Part shown: piece after piece, positions 1-10,003 of the stretch
Layout of the letters: every line of letters starts with the position of its first letter
Position numbering within the stretch: the first letter of the stretch is position 1
The notes under the pieces: generated by a model
What the model was told of the DNA's origin: nothing
Databases searched by the model: none
What the model saw: the letters and a program-made list of their open reading frames with translations, nothing else
Made by a program: the position numbers and the translations under genes
Origin: Otatea glauca
Lineage: Eukaryota > Streptophyta > Magnoliopsida > Poales > Poaceae
Assembly (NCBI GenBank): GCA_036346275.1
Contig: CM070726.1
Location: forward strand, 24,587,410-24,651,409
Length of the DNA: 64,000 bases
Reading direction: 5' to 3'

Positions 1-361
1 GAAAAACACATATCAAATATATGAATCCGACCATAGAAATCCCTTTGGATTAATTATATTAACCCTATTTCCGACTTTAGATCCGTTTCGATCAATCCTA
101 TTGATCTCCACGTGCTTCATGTGGGTTTAAGATTCACGGTCTACTCTGATGGGGAAACTGACAAGTAGAGGTAAGTAGTGATGCGATCACAGAACAATGA
201 TCTTGAACCCATCAACGACCACCGAACACGAATCAATCTTATTGACCAGTGCCAAAACAGATCTATCAAATAGAACGCCCAACAAAATAGTAATAGATCA
301 CATTTACTACTACCACATATCATCATATGTATCTATTCCAAATCTAAAACTAGGCAGGGTC

Positions 362-373
362 GCTCTGGTATCA
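362..373 (-). other. Degenerate primer binding site (tRNA-iMet type) of R0
   Basis: The minus strand reads tgataccagagc, which matches the usual Copia site tggtatcagagc at 10 of 12 positions, immediately inside the LTR. Both differences are transitions. Confidence 0.5.
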
Positions 374-374
374 C

Positions 375-1680
375 TGAAGGGGAACGGGTAGGCTACTCTA
401 GCATAAATTCAAAATTTTCTACCACGTAACCAAGGAACCATTGCAAGTTGTAGATCACGAAATTACCATTAGACACGCAGATCCGTAGCAGAATTAGAGT
501 CGATGTGGCGCGTTGATGCGGTTGTAGCTGTACTAGCCTCGCCCCTTCTCCAACAGCTCCTCGTGACCGTCATAGGTTGTGGATCGTCCTAGCGTTGAAG
601 CCTCGCAGCATGCCTCCAAGGTATCCACATGTACGGGATAGGAACACCACGCGCTGGAGTGCTAGCACCAGCTATGCCGTTCTGGGCAAAGGAGTTGTGG
701 CGGCTAGGGTTTCGAAAATTCTGAATTCCTATTGTGTCTTCTAACCCTAAAGCCAACACCCTCTCCCTTTAAATAGACGTCCCTAATGGGTCTCTACATT
801 AGAGGCCCATTAGGAAATCGTAGCCCATTAAAATTCAAATCACCATCCGAATTAAGTCTCAACCCTTTAAGCTTGCGATCCTATAGATTCACATATACAT
901 GGATATGGACGAGTACTCTTACTCGACCATTAATTGGTAGCGGTCCCTAACTATGTAAAGATTACATCGGACGAACCTTAACAATGCTTAATTATATGCA
1001 TTTTTCTTTGCCTCATGATATCAGTCGAACTCATAGTGAGTATGTGCCATCCTTGTTTAGACAACTTTACTACTCTTTCTCGATTACGTGACTCAGAATC
1101 TCCGACTACCGTTAACTCTTTAACCGTGAGTAGCAATTGTATGGAGGGGCAAATTCCATCTTGATCGACCATGCCTCGTAGCATGCTTCACGACAAACCC
1201 AAAAGCCACTTTTATAACTACCTAATTATAAAGTAGCGTTTGTAACCCCTAAGTAAGTTATTATACATCTCGAGTACATGCGTCAACCTCAATTCTAAGG
1301 ATATAGCACACACATTGTCTATGAGACCAACTGATAACAAGTAAGAATACACCGCTCTCACAATGTCTCAAGGTGAGTCGATCCAACTCTATGTTCTCTA
1401 ATATGTGTCCATATTTTTTGTTTTATGTCTTCATATTTATGACCCGTAAAACATGGTCATCAACCAATACATATGCTAGTCTATTCATATATGTCCTTGT
1501 ATATTTATCGACTAGGATTACTTTAGAATAATTATCACAAAGTCATATATAGAGTTTCACAAACAAGTCATATGCTCGCTAATAAATAATAATAACATTA
1601 TTCAAGGAATAAGATAATAAATAACGAACCTAAGAAAATACAATCGTCCCTGTAATTTCCTCGGTAGCATATCTCCGACA
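375..1680 (-). repeat. 5' LTR of Copia element R0
   Basis: About 1306 bp. On the plus strand it begins 'tgaagg' and ends 'ccgaca', so in element orientation it starts TGTCGG and ends TTCA, fitting the TG...CA rule. A TATA-like box lies about 400 bp before the primer site. Boundaries were inferred by alignment with the R3 LTR and by the adjacent primer site. Confidence 0.55.
767..775 (-). promoter_or_regulatory. TATA-like box in R0 LTR
   Basis: The minus strand reads tatttaaag, at the same relative place in the LTR as the tatataag box of R3. Inferred core promoter of the element. Confidence 0.4.
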
Positions 1681-2090
1681 TTAGATTCCTGCCATTGCTG
1701 GACAGATGCAAAATTCGCTCCTCACGTCTGGCTGCAGGGATGGGCATGCGGACCAAAGCGCAATGGAATGCCACACTTATCTTGCATAGCGACAATCCGC
1801 AAATATGCGCAGGACAATTTCCTGTGTTTGCCAGCAAAGAGGGCAAATCGTCTGGTTTGGCCATCCCATTGTGGGGCTTCCAGGTTCTATTTTGGATGGA
1901 AAGCCAGGCAAAAAATTTATACTTGTATGACGTCCAAACTTCCCAAACCGTTAGATTTATCAACGTTTTGGTTGCTCCAATGAGTTGTGCAAAAACTATG
2001 ACATTGCTCGACATGCGGTGACAGCCATCAGAAGAAAACCTGATATAAAGTGATACGGGTGCTCGATCTTCACAATATTGGATCAACGAT
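1681..2090 (-). pseudogene. LINE (non-LTR retrotransposon) ORF2 C-terminal remnant
   Basis: Translated on the minus strand, the segment gives pieces resembling the zinc-finger region that follows reverse transcriptase in grass L1-type LINEs (zf-RVT). The clearest is a KFFAWLSIQNRTW motif (about 1870-1930), where the family usually has kFFaWL-iQNR-W. Downstream, the nucleotide sequence still tracks the family through several frames, so frameshifts have occurred. No intact domain remains. The element is cut at its low-coordinate side by the R0 LTR at 1680. Family assignment rests on motif recognition only. Confidence 0.55.
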
Positions 2091-2930
2091 AACTTTAGAT
2101 CTATGCAACCTAACGAACGACGACGCTAACCATTGTCTCGATTACTACAACATACGGCACTCAAATTTGCCCAACCACATATTTTGATCCTCGTCTACTC
2201 AACCACACGATAGTAGATACCCTCTTCTTGCAAAAACACAAGGGTATTACGAGAAGAACCGTGGTAATATCAAGAAAATACTCTCTGTTCCCGAAGGCAA
2301 TACGTAGCGTAGACCCAAGAATCAGGAGCAAAAAATACCGTACAAGCCTCAAACTCATCAACTTTTCAACTCTCGTGCCTCGCTCAGTCTACCTCTGCAC
2401 TGCAGCACGTACTCCAATGGCCATAACTTATATAAGTAATTTTTCTTTATTATATGGACATTGGAGATTTATATAAGACTTCAAATGTACGCATCATAAA
2501 GAGCATCGATAAGTAACTTTTTATATAAGACTTTTGTTAGTGCAGCGATTTTTCTTTGTATCGTGAGGTAGATCAGATATCAAATTGAGAAATAGTCTTG
2601 CTTAAATAATTACAATGTCAGGGCCTAACCTCAATGATCAGATACGAAACACGCTGATCTTGGCATTGGAGGGTGCTCCAATATGTCGATTGCTGTAAAA
2701 CTTCACACATTTGCCACACTTCATTGGGTGAGCTTTTGCGAAGATTGTACTATAAAACCTTGGTAAAGAGGCGCTTATCAGAATGTGGTATACTAAAAAC
2801 GATTCCTTTTTTGACTGGACGGTGAATCTCTCATGACTCATGGAAGAAGGTTTTTTTGCTTCCGAGTTTTGGGAATAGCAAATACTACCTTTACTATATC
2901 CCGGAGAATCCCCGCGCTCAGGACGTTTTG
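2091..2930. other. Intergenic sequence, nothing recognised
   Basis: Only short open frames without similarity to anything I know. It may include more degraded LINE sequence at the low end. Confidence 0.4.
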
Positions 2931-2984
2931 AGCCGGGAGGGGGCCGGCTCGGCTCGCGGCTCGAGTCGAGCAGGCCAAATTTTT

Positions 2985-3290
2985 TTTACATCCGGATCCT
3001 TTTGTTAAAAAAAAAATTACGATAGGTCCTTTTTGGAAAAATATATTACGATTGGGTCCTTCTTTCGAAAAAAGATTATAAATTACATCCATGCCCTTTT
3101 AGCGTTTTTAGGGTCCTTTTTAGGAAAATCGAAATTACGTTCAGGTCCTTTTTTAATAAAAAAAGCATATCTTTTTTTAAAAAAAATTATGCATTGCATT
3201 TATGTACTTTTTCCGCTTTTTCTAGCATTACGCTTAAGCCCTTTTGCGAAAAACACAGGCTTATTTTTATATCTTTTTCGCGCGTTTTCT
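2985..3290. repeat. Degenerate A/T-rich repeat with 'ggtccttttt' units
   Basis: The phrase (g)ggtccttttt followed by a run of A and then attac recurs at about 2995, 3026, 3055, 3110 and 3143, with uneven spacing of 30 to 55 bp. It looks like a decayed tandem array. Short open frames here (for example 3033-3380) are products of the repeat and not credible genes. Confidence 0.45.
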
Positions 3291-3686
3291 CGATTTACTC
3301 ATGTGCGGAGCGCCAATCGCGCGTTTTGTCGATTTTCTAGCGTGGACAACGACGCCCGCGGCGTGGCACGCCGCGCATAAATTTCTAGTAACCACTGTAG
3401 TTAGCAGGTTTTTGTCTGCATAAACCAGTCCCAGCTAAGCAGAAACATTGGTTATTTCTGTTGTAGGTCGACTTTAAATCCAGGCTTGGGCCGGACTTGA
3501 CCATTTTTCTAAAGTTTATAGGCAAAGTGTTACAGCCGGCTTATGTTGGTGTGTAGCTGGGTCGAGATTCGCAGATTGTTGAGCTGCAGTACAAAATTAC
3601 CACGACTGGTGGGAGTGAATGGACTAATGGTGCTTTTAATGACGGTTATGATGGCGATGTTGCCAACTAGTTCGGGGGATGATATT
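3291..3686. other. Spacer, nothing recognised
   Basis: No convincing gene, RNA or element. It ends at the left target duplication of the element at 3696. Confidence 0.4.
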
Positions 3687-3695
3687 GGTGAGACC

Positions 3696-4239
3696 GGTTT
3701 CAAATTTCGTTTTCTGACTATATCTTAAAGACGACTGGAAGCCGAAATTTCGAATGAAATCTAGACGAAATTCAAAAATCAAAATTCAAATCCAATCCAA
3801 AAAAACTTGAAATCCGACAAAAACACCCGAAATTTTGGCCCATTTCAATCCTGTGAAAATGGTCTCTCAATGCTACAAAAAATTAACCATGATGTTAAGA
3901 CATGAAATGAAAAAGGTTGAGTTGGTCAGCGTCGTTGTGGGCCTCCTCAGGAGGCTGTAGGTTCGAATCCCACTCTCGGCATAAATTTCTAAAATTTTTG
4001 TTGTTGCAAGGATCGAACACGGGACTTCACGCAAGCCAAGGAAGACTCAACGAATTTCACATGTAATCTGGTTCCAAAAATATCAAATCCGGCTGATTTT
4101 GTAGCTATTTCGGTCCAAACAACTGAAATCTTGGCGACATTAGTCGAAATTTCATTGAAATTCATCGAAATCACTGTAGCAAGTAAAAAAATTTCAATTT
4201 TTTTATTCGGCCGAAATTTTGGCGAAATTTTGAACTATG
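3696..4239. mobile_element. Non-autonomous MULE-like element with 9-bp target duplication
   Basis: The 544-bp segment is bounded by a perfect 9-bp direct repeat, ggtgagacc, at 3687-3695 and 4240-4248. Nine bases is the typical target duplication of Mutator-like elements. The ends are imperfect inverted repeats: ggtttcaaatttcg on the left, and gttcaaaatttcg on the reverse strand at the right. Both arms are rich in 'gaaatttcg' words, also seen in the blocks at 5372-6456 and 8166-8313, which look like relatives. No transposase is present. The interior contains a tRNA-like sequence. Confidence 0.7.
3915..3982 (+). other. tRNA-like sequence (box A and box B) inside the MULE-like element
   Basis: There is a D-arm-like gttgagttggtcagcg (box A), and about 35 bases later ggttcgaatccc, a perfect T-loop/box B. 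The 3' side ends ctctcggca, but the 5' side has no complementary acceptor arm, so this is not a working tRNA gene. It is more likely a SINE-derived or tRNA-derived passenger. Confidence 0.5.
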
Positions 4240-4248
4240 GGTGAGACC

Positions 4249-4829
4249 TTGTGTAGACTAGATTTATGCGATTTGATTATTCTTAACAACCTTTTTTTTT
4301 GGAATTTTTATTCTTAAGAGTCTTTGATAAATAGTGGGGTGGTTTAAGTCTGTTATTTTTTTATAGAGTATAAAGAGGAGCCAAACCTCACTCATGTTGC
4401 ACAGATGCATGTATGTTCATTACCCATGCTAGCTAGTATGTTGCCAGTTATGTTAACCAAAAAACTGTGGTACCATTATCACAAAAGGAAAAAAATATGG
4501 TACCGCATCGGTTGGATTATCCAATTGGTATAACTGATAGTTTCTAAGTGTATTGAAATTCCCATTGGGAAAAAGGTATATACATTACCATCATCGAAAT
4601 CGAAAGTTCTTTCATGATTTTGTGAAATTTTGCTAATATATTCCCTCTATTTTATTATGTAAGTCCATCTTCTTAGTGAACAGCTGTTATGCGATATAAA
4701 TCCATCCATTCAATGAAGAGTGTAGTTATTGTTTATGAAGTTTCTACTTCTGGGGACCTAAGACACCAACTATATAAGATTTGCACAGACTAAGCACTGA
4801 TAAGTACATGACGGCCGGTGATCAAATTT
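4249..4829. other. Spacer, nothing recognised
   Basis: A/T-rich sequence without open frames or repeats that I can support. Confidence 0.4.
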
Positions 4830-5215
4830 TTAGAGTAAATTTTACAAAACTATAGATTTTATTATAAATTATTAGAAAATTACAGGTTTCAGTTTCTGTT
4901 TCACAAAACTACAGATTTTAGGAGAACTTGTAACTACATATTTTAGAATTTGACCATTTCTTATAATAGGTTTGATAGTGTGGGCTTACATAGTAGCTTC
5001 ATGCACAAGTGAAATGGGAAATAAGAGCGCGTGAGGCTGTTACGTGAATCCACACTATCAGACCTGTTACAAGGAATAATCAATTCTAAAACTTGTAGTT
5101 TGGTAAAATAAATTCTTTTAAAATATGTAGTTTTGTGAAGAGCTAAAACTTGTAATTTTCTGAAAGTTTATAAAAAAAACTTGTAGTTCTATGAAATTTA
5201 TTTAGTTTTTTAGGT
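4830..5215. mobile_element. MITE-like long imperfect hairpin
   Basis: The two halves are inverted copies. The left half reads tttacaaaactatag...gaaaattacaggttt, and the reverse complement of the right half reads ttcatagaactacaag...gaaaattacaagttt. Near the centre, gatagtgtgggcttac faces gtaatccacactatc as a further inverted pair. Length about 385 bp, noncoding, A/T-rich. I could not fix the target duplication, so the ends are approximate. Confidence 0.5.
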
Positions 5216-5371
5216 TACCTATCGAATGTAACCAATGTTCACGTATGCTGCATGTATATACGAATCGGGGCAGTACCAAAGTTGACGTTTGTCCCAACCG
5301 TTCTGTTCGATGACATAGTTGTGGGACATAGTCCAAGCTAGAAGATCTGTCTGCTAGGTTAGCCCACACCA

Positions 5372-6456
5372 TGGTTTAAAATATTGGTGAAATTTCGGAA
5401 AATTTGGCTGATATTTCAGATTTCGTGTAGAGATGAAATTAAAACTTCTGGACGAATTAAAATTTTGAAAAAAAGATCCAAATTGCTATAGTGATTTCGA
5501 AATTTAGGTATTTTGACCGAAATTGCCACAAATATGACCAGTTTCGTTGTTTTTAGGACCGAGTTTTGCTTCAATTTCTTTTGGAGAATTGTAATACCTT
5601 TTGTAAGAAATACATGTGAGATTTTTTGCAATGAACTCGCAACTTGACTTTAGCTGAGTTGGTGAGTGGAGTGTTGTCATCACCATTTTTTTTTTTGCGT
5701 TGTCTACACTGCTAGTGTTTGGTGAGGAGTTGGATAGGGCATTAGATTCAAAAAAGAAAGTGAAACAAATTTTACTGAAAAAAATTCAATGTTTTGAGTG
5801 GGATTTGAATCGATGAGGTCTCGGTCAGCACAAAGCCTTATTATATTAGAGCGCCTTAGACCAAATCACTTTATTCAGAAGGAATATTGAGTGGAATTCG
5901 AACCATGACCTGATGGACCAGAATCTTATCTTGACGCGTTAGACCAACTCAACCCCACTGAACTTCATATCTGGTATAAAGATTATAACTTTTTCTAGCC
6001 TCAGCAATACATGCATTCCTGACAGCTGGTCTATTGGAATTTTTGAAAATTCATTAGGATTAATAATCGTCTAAAAATTTTATGGAAACATTAGTAATAC
6101 GTCAGGCCATCCAAAAAAATTCAAAATTTTCTAACATGGTTTGAACTATTTTTCATTCAGTTCAAATTTGCCGGTAAGGCTTTTATCAGGACAGTAGCAC
6201 TATTTAAATTTTTGAAAATTTCTCATACTTGATCATCATCTAAAAAATATTGGTGATGCGTCTGAACCGTCCACAAAAATTTTCAATTTTTTTAACGTGT
6301 TTTGAATCATCTTTCACTCGGTTGAATTTACAGAAAATCTCATAAATGCAGGTTCAAAAAAATTCGGATTTGAATTTTGCCCTTTGGATTTCGTCCGAAA
6401 TTTTAAATTTTGGTCACCTCTCCGTGATATAATCTAAAACCGAAATTTGAAACCCT
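5372..6456. mobile_element. Putative relative of the 'gaaatttcg' MULE-like family
   Basis: It starts ggtttaaaatattgg...gaaatttcgg and ends ...ccgaaatttgaaaccc, which are imperfect inverted repeats similar to those of the element at 3696-4239. About 1.08 kb, no coding capacity. Two tRNA-like units lie inside on the minus strand. The flanks share only ...acca, so the target duplication is uncertain and so are the ends. Confidence 0.4.
5797..5956 (-). other. Two tandem tRNA-Leu-like sequences
   Basis: On the minus strand, box A gttgagttggtctaacgcg (5954-5936) is followed by box B ggttcgaattcc (5904-5893). A second unit has gtgatttggtctaaggcgc (about 5865-5847) and gattcaaatccc (about 5812-5801). 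The 'ttggtctaaggcgc' D-arm resembles plant tRNA-Leu. Neither unit shows a closed acceptor stem, so these are tRNA-derived relics, not genes. Confidence 0.45.
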
Positions 6457-6918
6457 GCAACCAAGCTTTAATCAAAGAAGCGGTACAGGTCACTACCAAC
6501 CTCGGAGAACGGGCAAACTCAAAAAGTAATAAAGAAACCACGCTTTGCCTTTGGATTCGGAAAAGCACAAGAAACATTAGAAGGGGGAAAAGGAAGGAAA
6601 CGATCTATTGTAGCGAGCTGGGCGGACGAATCAGGAAGAAATCAAGAACAGGGCAGGGGGCCAGGGCAGAGGGAATGAAAATTAGGTAGATATATCTTCA
6701 GGTACCATCGTATTAGATCCGAACCCGAACAGAGTACCGTTCACACGAATCCACTAAATTTCACGGGTATAGATATGTGTCTACACTTGAACCCGATGGG
6801 TAACTGATACCCAGTTGGTATCCATGGGTAGAGGTATATGTCATCCACAATACCTATATGTAACATCCTAGTTTAAGCATGCACAAGCACGACCAGACAA
6901 CTCTTGCTCACTGCCAAC
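6457..6918. other. Spacer with possible hAT-like terminal words
   Basis: No supportable gene. From 6715 to 6850 it carries phrases such as gggtaactgatacccag and catgggtagagg, reminiscent of the hAT-like terminus at 7957-8107. The two could be ends of one older element, but I cannot show a target duplication. Confidence 0.3.
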
Positions 6919-7272
6919 TAGGGTTGTAAAAAAAAGCTCGAGGTTCGCGAGCTACTCGAGCTCGGCTCGGTTCGAGCTCAGCTTGAGCTCCGAACGAGCC
7001 GAACTCGAGCTCGAGGGCTTAACCGAGCCGAACTCGAATAGTTCACGAGCCTACTCGAGCTTCCTTAAATCGAGCTTTCTCAAGCTTATTACCGAGCTTC
7101 CTCGAGCAGAGCTTAATCGAGCTTGTTACCGAGCCTACCGAGCTTACTCGAGCTTATCAACCTTACCGAGCTCGAGCCTAGGTCGAGGCTTGAACCCGAG
7201 CTCGAGCCGAGCCTTACCGAGCTCGAGCCTGGAGGGCCAAGCTCGCTCGAGCTCGACTCGTTTACAACCCTA
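6919..7272. mobile_element. hAT-type MITE with perfect 8-bp target duplication
   Basis: The 354-bp element starts tagggttgtaaa and ends tttacaacccta, a perfect 12-bp terminal inverted repeat. It is flanked by perfect 8-bp direct repeats, ctgccaac, at 6911-6918 and 7273-7280, the length expected for hAT insertions. The interior is a dense mosaic of ctcgag, gagctcg and cgagccg words on both strands, which would fold extensively. No protein is encoded; open frames across it are Ser/Glu/Leu-repetitive artefacts. Confidence 0.85.
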
Positions 7273-7956
7273 CTGCCAACACCCCCACATTCCAGAATTT
7301 CATACAAAAACTCATCTACATAAAACTCTATTGGACACTACCAGTAGCATGGCCAATATCAGAACAAAATTACTTAGACACATAATTGATTGATTGACAC
7401 AAAAATGCTAATCCTATAATCAATGGCAGCAGTAGCAGTGAACAGACGGAGAAGAAAAGATTTGCACTTAGCTTGCGGGATTGAAGTAGAAGTAACCGAC
7501 TAGCCGTCGCCGTAGTAGTGGACATGGTCGCCGGCCTAGGGGTGGCCGCCGTGCCCTAGAAGTGCTCAGCGCTGCATTGGGGGGCGCAACCGCAACCGAC
7601 GAAGGGAAGGTTGAGGGAGAGGCACGGGCGCATGAGAGAGGGAGGGAAAGGGGAAGTCGGAGAGGAGGCCGGCAGTGACAGGGACCGCCAAATCTGGTTG
7701 ATCCGGGCGGCGCAAGGACCCAGAGGTAGAGAAGGAGGCAAGGGGATCGAGGGTTTAAGGCGGAGGCGACACTCAGGGGAAAGAGGAAGGGAAAGCGAGA
7801 GAGCGAGAGATGGGAGGGGGAAAGATAGGAGCGACGGCTGCCAGCTGGAATGGAGAGAGGGGTAGGGCTCAATTAGGGTTAAAGGGGGAGCGGTCAGGCC
7901 AAGTAGGCCAAAATGGGCCAAATGGATCGACCTGGTTGAGAAAGAGGAAACCTATG
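7273..7956. other. GC- and purine-rich stretch, possible captured 5' gene fragment
   Basis: The region 7490-7880 is purine-rich on the plus strand, so the minus strand is pyrimidine-rich, like the 5' leader and first exon of many grass genes. On the minus strand a short frame starts at an ATG near 7532 in an accATGtcc context, with a Thr/Ala/Ser/Leu-rich start. I do not recognise a protein, and no continuation was found. It could be a captured gene fragment. Confidence 0.25.
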
Positions 7957-8107
7957 TCATAGAATACCCATTGGGTACCTATGGGTATAAATCGGCACCC
8001 ATGTACACCCTAAAACATATGGATCTGAAGTGCTACCCGTATTCGTACTTATCGGGTCGGGTACCCGCGGATATCCAAACCCATGGGTAAAACTGCCATC
8101 CCTAAGG
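7957..8107 (-). mobile_element. hAT-like element terminus
   Basis: The reverse strand starts tagggatggcagttttaccc and continues with gggtacccg words. That is the style of hAT termini (tagggatggc...) with subterminal repeats. Only this end is clear. A partner may lie near 6715. No target duplication was found. Confidence 0.35.
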
Positions 8108-8165
8108 AGATCCCTTCGTTGGACTAACCGAGGCGGAGAAAACGGAGCAAAACTGGTGACAACCA

Positions 8166-8721
8166 AGGTTTAAAATTTCGTTTTTGGACCCATCTCAGAG
8201 GCGGCCGAAATTCGAAATCTCGGTATTTCGGCCGAAATTCAAAAATCAAATTTGAATTCCGGAATTTTTTTGGGCGAAATTGGCCGAAATTTCGGTCCTT
8301 TTCAAACCCTTGTGAAATGATCTGTGGAGGCAATATGAAAAATCATGCAAGCATTTATCTATATTTTCTATATGTTTGAATGCAAAATACTAAGTTTTTG
8401 CACATAAAATACTAGTTCAAACTCTATTGCTATTGATTAACCAATCTCCTGTGCTATGGGAGGCTTGAGCTTGGGCACATAAAATACTAGGTGCTGTGAT
8501 TACACTGTCATACAAGTGTACATTGCAATCAATCCAGTCATGAAGCATCTGGCCAAGTAATACTACTGCCGAAACTACAAGCAGGACATACTACTTAGCA
8601 TCCGGCCATGACAACGAGCAGGATATACTACTTAGCCACCATCACTCTAGATTATATAGTACTAGAGTTCACATAAGTTTGAAAATTTAGCATGGCTTGG
8701 ACGGCCAAAATTTTGGTTAAG
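8166..8721. other. Short 'gaaatttcg' repeat copy, then unremarkable spacer
   Basis: 8166-8313 is another small copy of the gaaatttcgg-rich repeat, starting ggtttaaaatttcg and ending ggtccttttcaaaccc. Beyond it, up to 8721, I see nothing except a weak direct repeat of 'atactacttagc' at about 8588 and 8627. The TBCD-like sequence ends abruptly at about 8722. Confidence 0.4.
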
Positions 8722-9267
8722 TCTGGGTCATCTAGAAGCGCTGCGCAGCATACATTGAAATGATATCACTAACAATCTTTTCACCAGAAGAAACCAGATA
8801 GATTGGAATGACGTGCTTCAATGCGTCAACAGCAGCACACTGGGCAAAATTGTGAAAAATACTCAAGTCTACAATGCAGATGACCAGTGTCATGCTTGTA
8901 ACATACTGGGAAAGTATGATACTGCTGAGGCTGTTTTTCTTAGTGAATGGACATCAACAAGCCTGTACTGCTATGTTAACTAATAACTATTGGTAATTGC
9001 TGGTACGAGAAAAAGGAAAGCTCACCTGTATTTGAGAATTGGGATGCCTCAAATTCTCATTAAGGGTTTCTAACAAAAACTTCTCTGTCTTCTCATTCAA
9101 GGATATCCCAGCCATAGAAATACATGACGAATCAGGAAACAGAAGAGCGCATAATCTCTCCTCCTTTACCTCGATAGAGGCGTGCCTTTTCAATTGCGGG
9201 GACAATTCCTGACAAAGCTTTCTCCATGTCTACAGAATAAAGTACATAGATGCAAGGTCACTTTTGG

Positions 9268-10003
9268 GCATGGTTATCACGGCGCCCCGGCGAGGCAAGT
9301 CACCTCCGGGGCGCGAGGATTAGGCGACTAATATATATATATAACATCGAGCTCCCCCGTCGCCTCAGTATCGCGTCCATCTCTCCCACATCGAGCTCCT
9401 CCCCTGTCGCCTCCCCCGTTGCACATCCATCTCTCTCCCCCATCGAGCTCCTCCCCCCATCAAGCTCCCCCGTCACCTCCCCCATCGTCTCCCCCGTCGC
9501 CTCCCCCATCTCCCCGATCGAGCTTCCCTATCGCCTCCCTCATCTCGACCTCACCTCAACCTTGCAACCGACGTTGGTGATGGAGTAGAGGTGGCGGTGA
9601 AGCCCGACTGGAGCCAACACGGATCCAGTGCCGGTGAGCACGGATCTAGCACCGGAGAAGTAACTGGTGACCTCGGAGGAGCAGATCCGGCGCAGAGGCA
9701 AGCGGAGGAGCGGATCCGGCGTAGATCTAGAGGCGACGGAGGTGCTAGTGACCTCGGAGGCATAGATCCGGCGAGGAGGCGCACAGAGGAGCGGATCTGG
9801 CGCAGATTTGTTGCTGGAACTTGTCCGGTCTTCCGCGGTGGATGGCGGCGGCGACGCAATGCAGAGCAGCGATGGCTGGAGCAGACGGCGGTGTGGGCGA
9901 GTGGGTGACGTAGACCAGAACCAGGCGAGGCGAGCTACCATGGTGGGCTTCCTCCGGCGCCGGGACGCCTAGGCGTCGCCTAGGCGACGACTTAATAACA
10001 CTG
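9268..10003. mobile_element. Non-autonomous DNA element in a TBCD intron
   Basis: It is flanked by direct repeats cttttgg (9261-9267 and 10004-10010). One base more on the left side of each gives an 8-bp pair differing at one position. The ends are imperfect inverted repeats: gcatggttatcac on the left and cagtgttattaag on the reverse strand at the right, followed on both sides by cgcc/ggcg-rich words such as cctaggcg. The interior is GC-rich, with atcgagctccc-type repeats (9350-9540) and a possible captured segment (9590-9900). Short open frames in it are not credible genes. It splits the intron between TBCD exons 10104-10302 and 9026-9229. Confidence 0.55.

Larger units (their letters stand above)
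1..1680 (-). mobile_element. Left-truncated Copia LTR retrotransposon (R0)
   Basis: Read on the minus strand, this stretch resembles the start of the R3 element at 33610: a 5' LTR (1680 down to 375), a degenerate tRNA-Met primer site, then leader sequence that runs off the left edge. The beginning of the LTR (1680 leftwards) and the gtgctttgcc-style interior align by eye with the R3 LTR, including an 'atggaatttgcc' block. No coding sequence of this element lies in the window. The right boundary abuts LINE-derived sequence, so R0 probably inserted into that LINE. The 5 bases outside the LTR are ttaga; the matching copy would lie left of the window. Confidence 0.6.

Noticed and set aside
3915..3982. 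Functional tRNA gene
   Set aside because: Box A and B are good, but no acceptor stem can be formed with the 5' side.
6983..7393. Ser/Leu/Glu-repeat protein of 136 residues
   Set aside because: Generated by ctcgag repeats of the hAT MITE (6919-7272).
7468..7921. Overlapping minus-strand frames rich in Ser, Pro and Leu
   Set aside because: Low-complexity pyrimidine-rich DNA, no known domain. More likely a leader or captured fragment than a protein gene.
9250..9941. Several frames of 100-130 residues on both strands
   Set aside because: They lie inside the non-autonomous element and derive from simple repeats (tccccc, gagctcc) and GC-rich filler.
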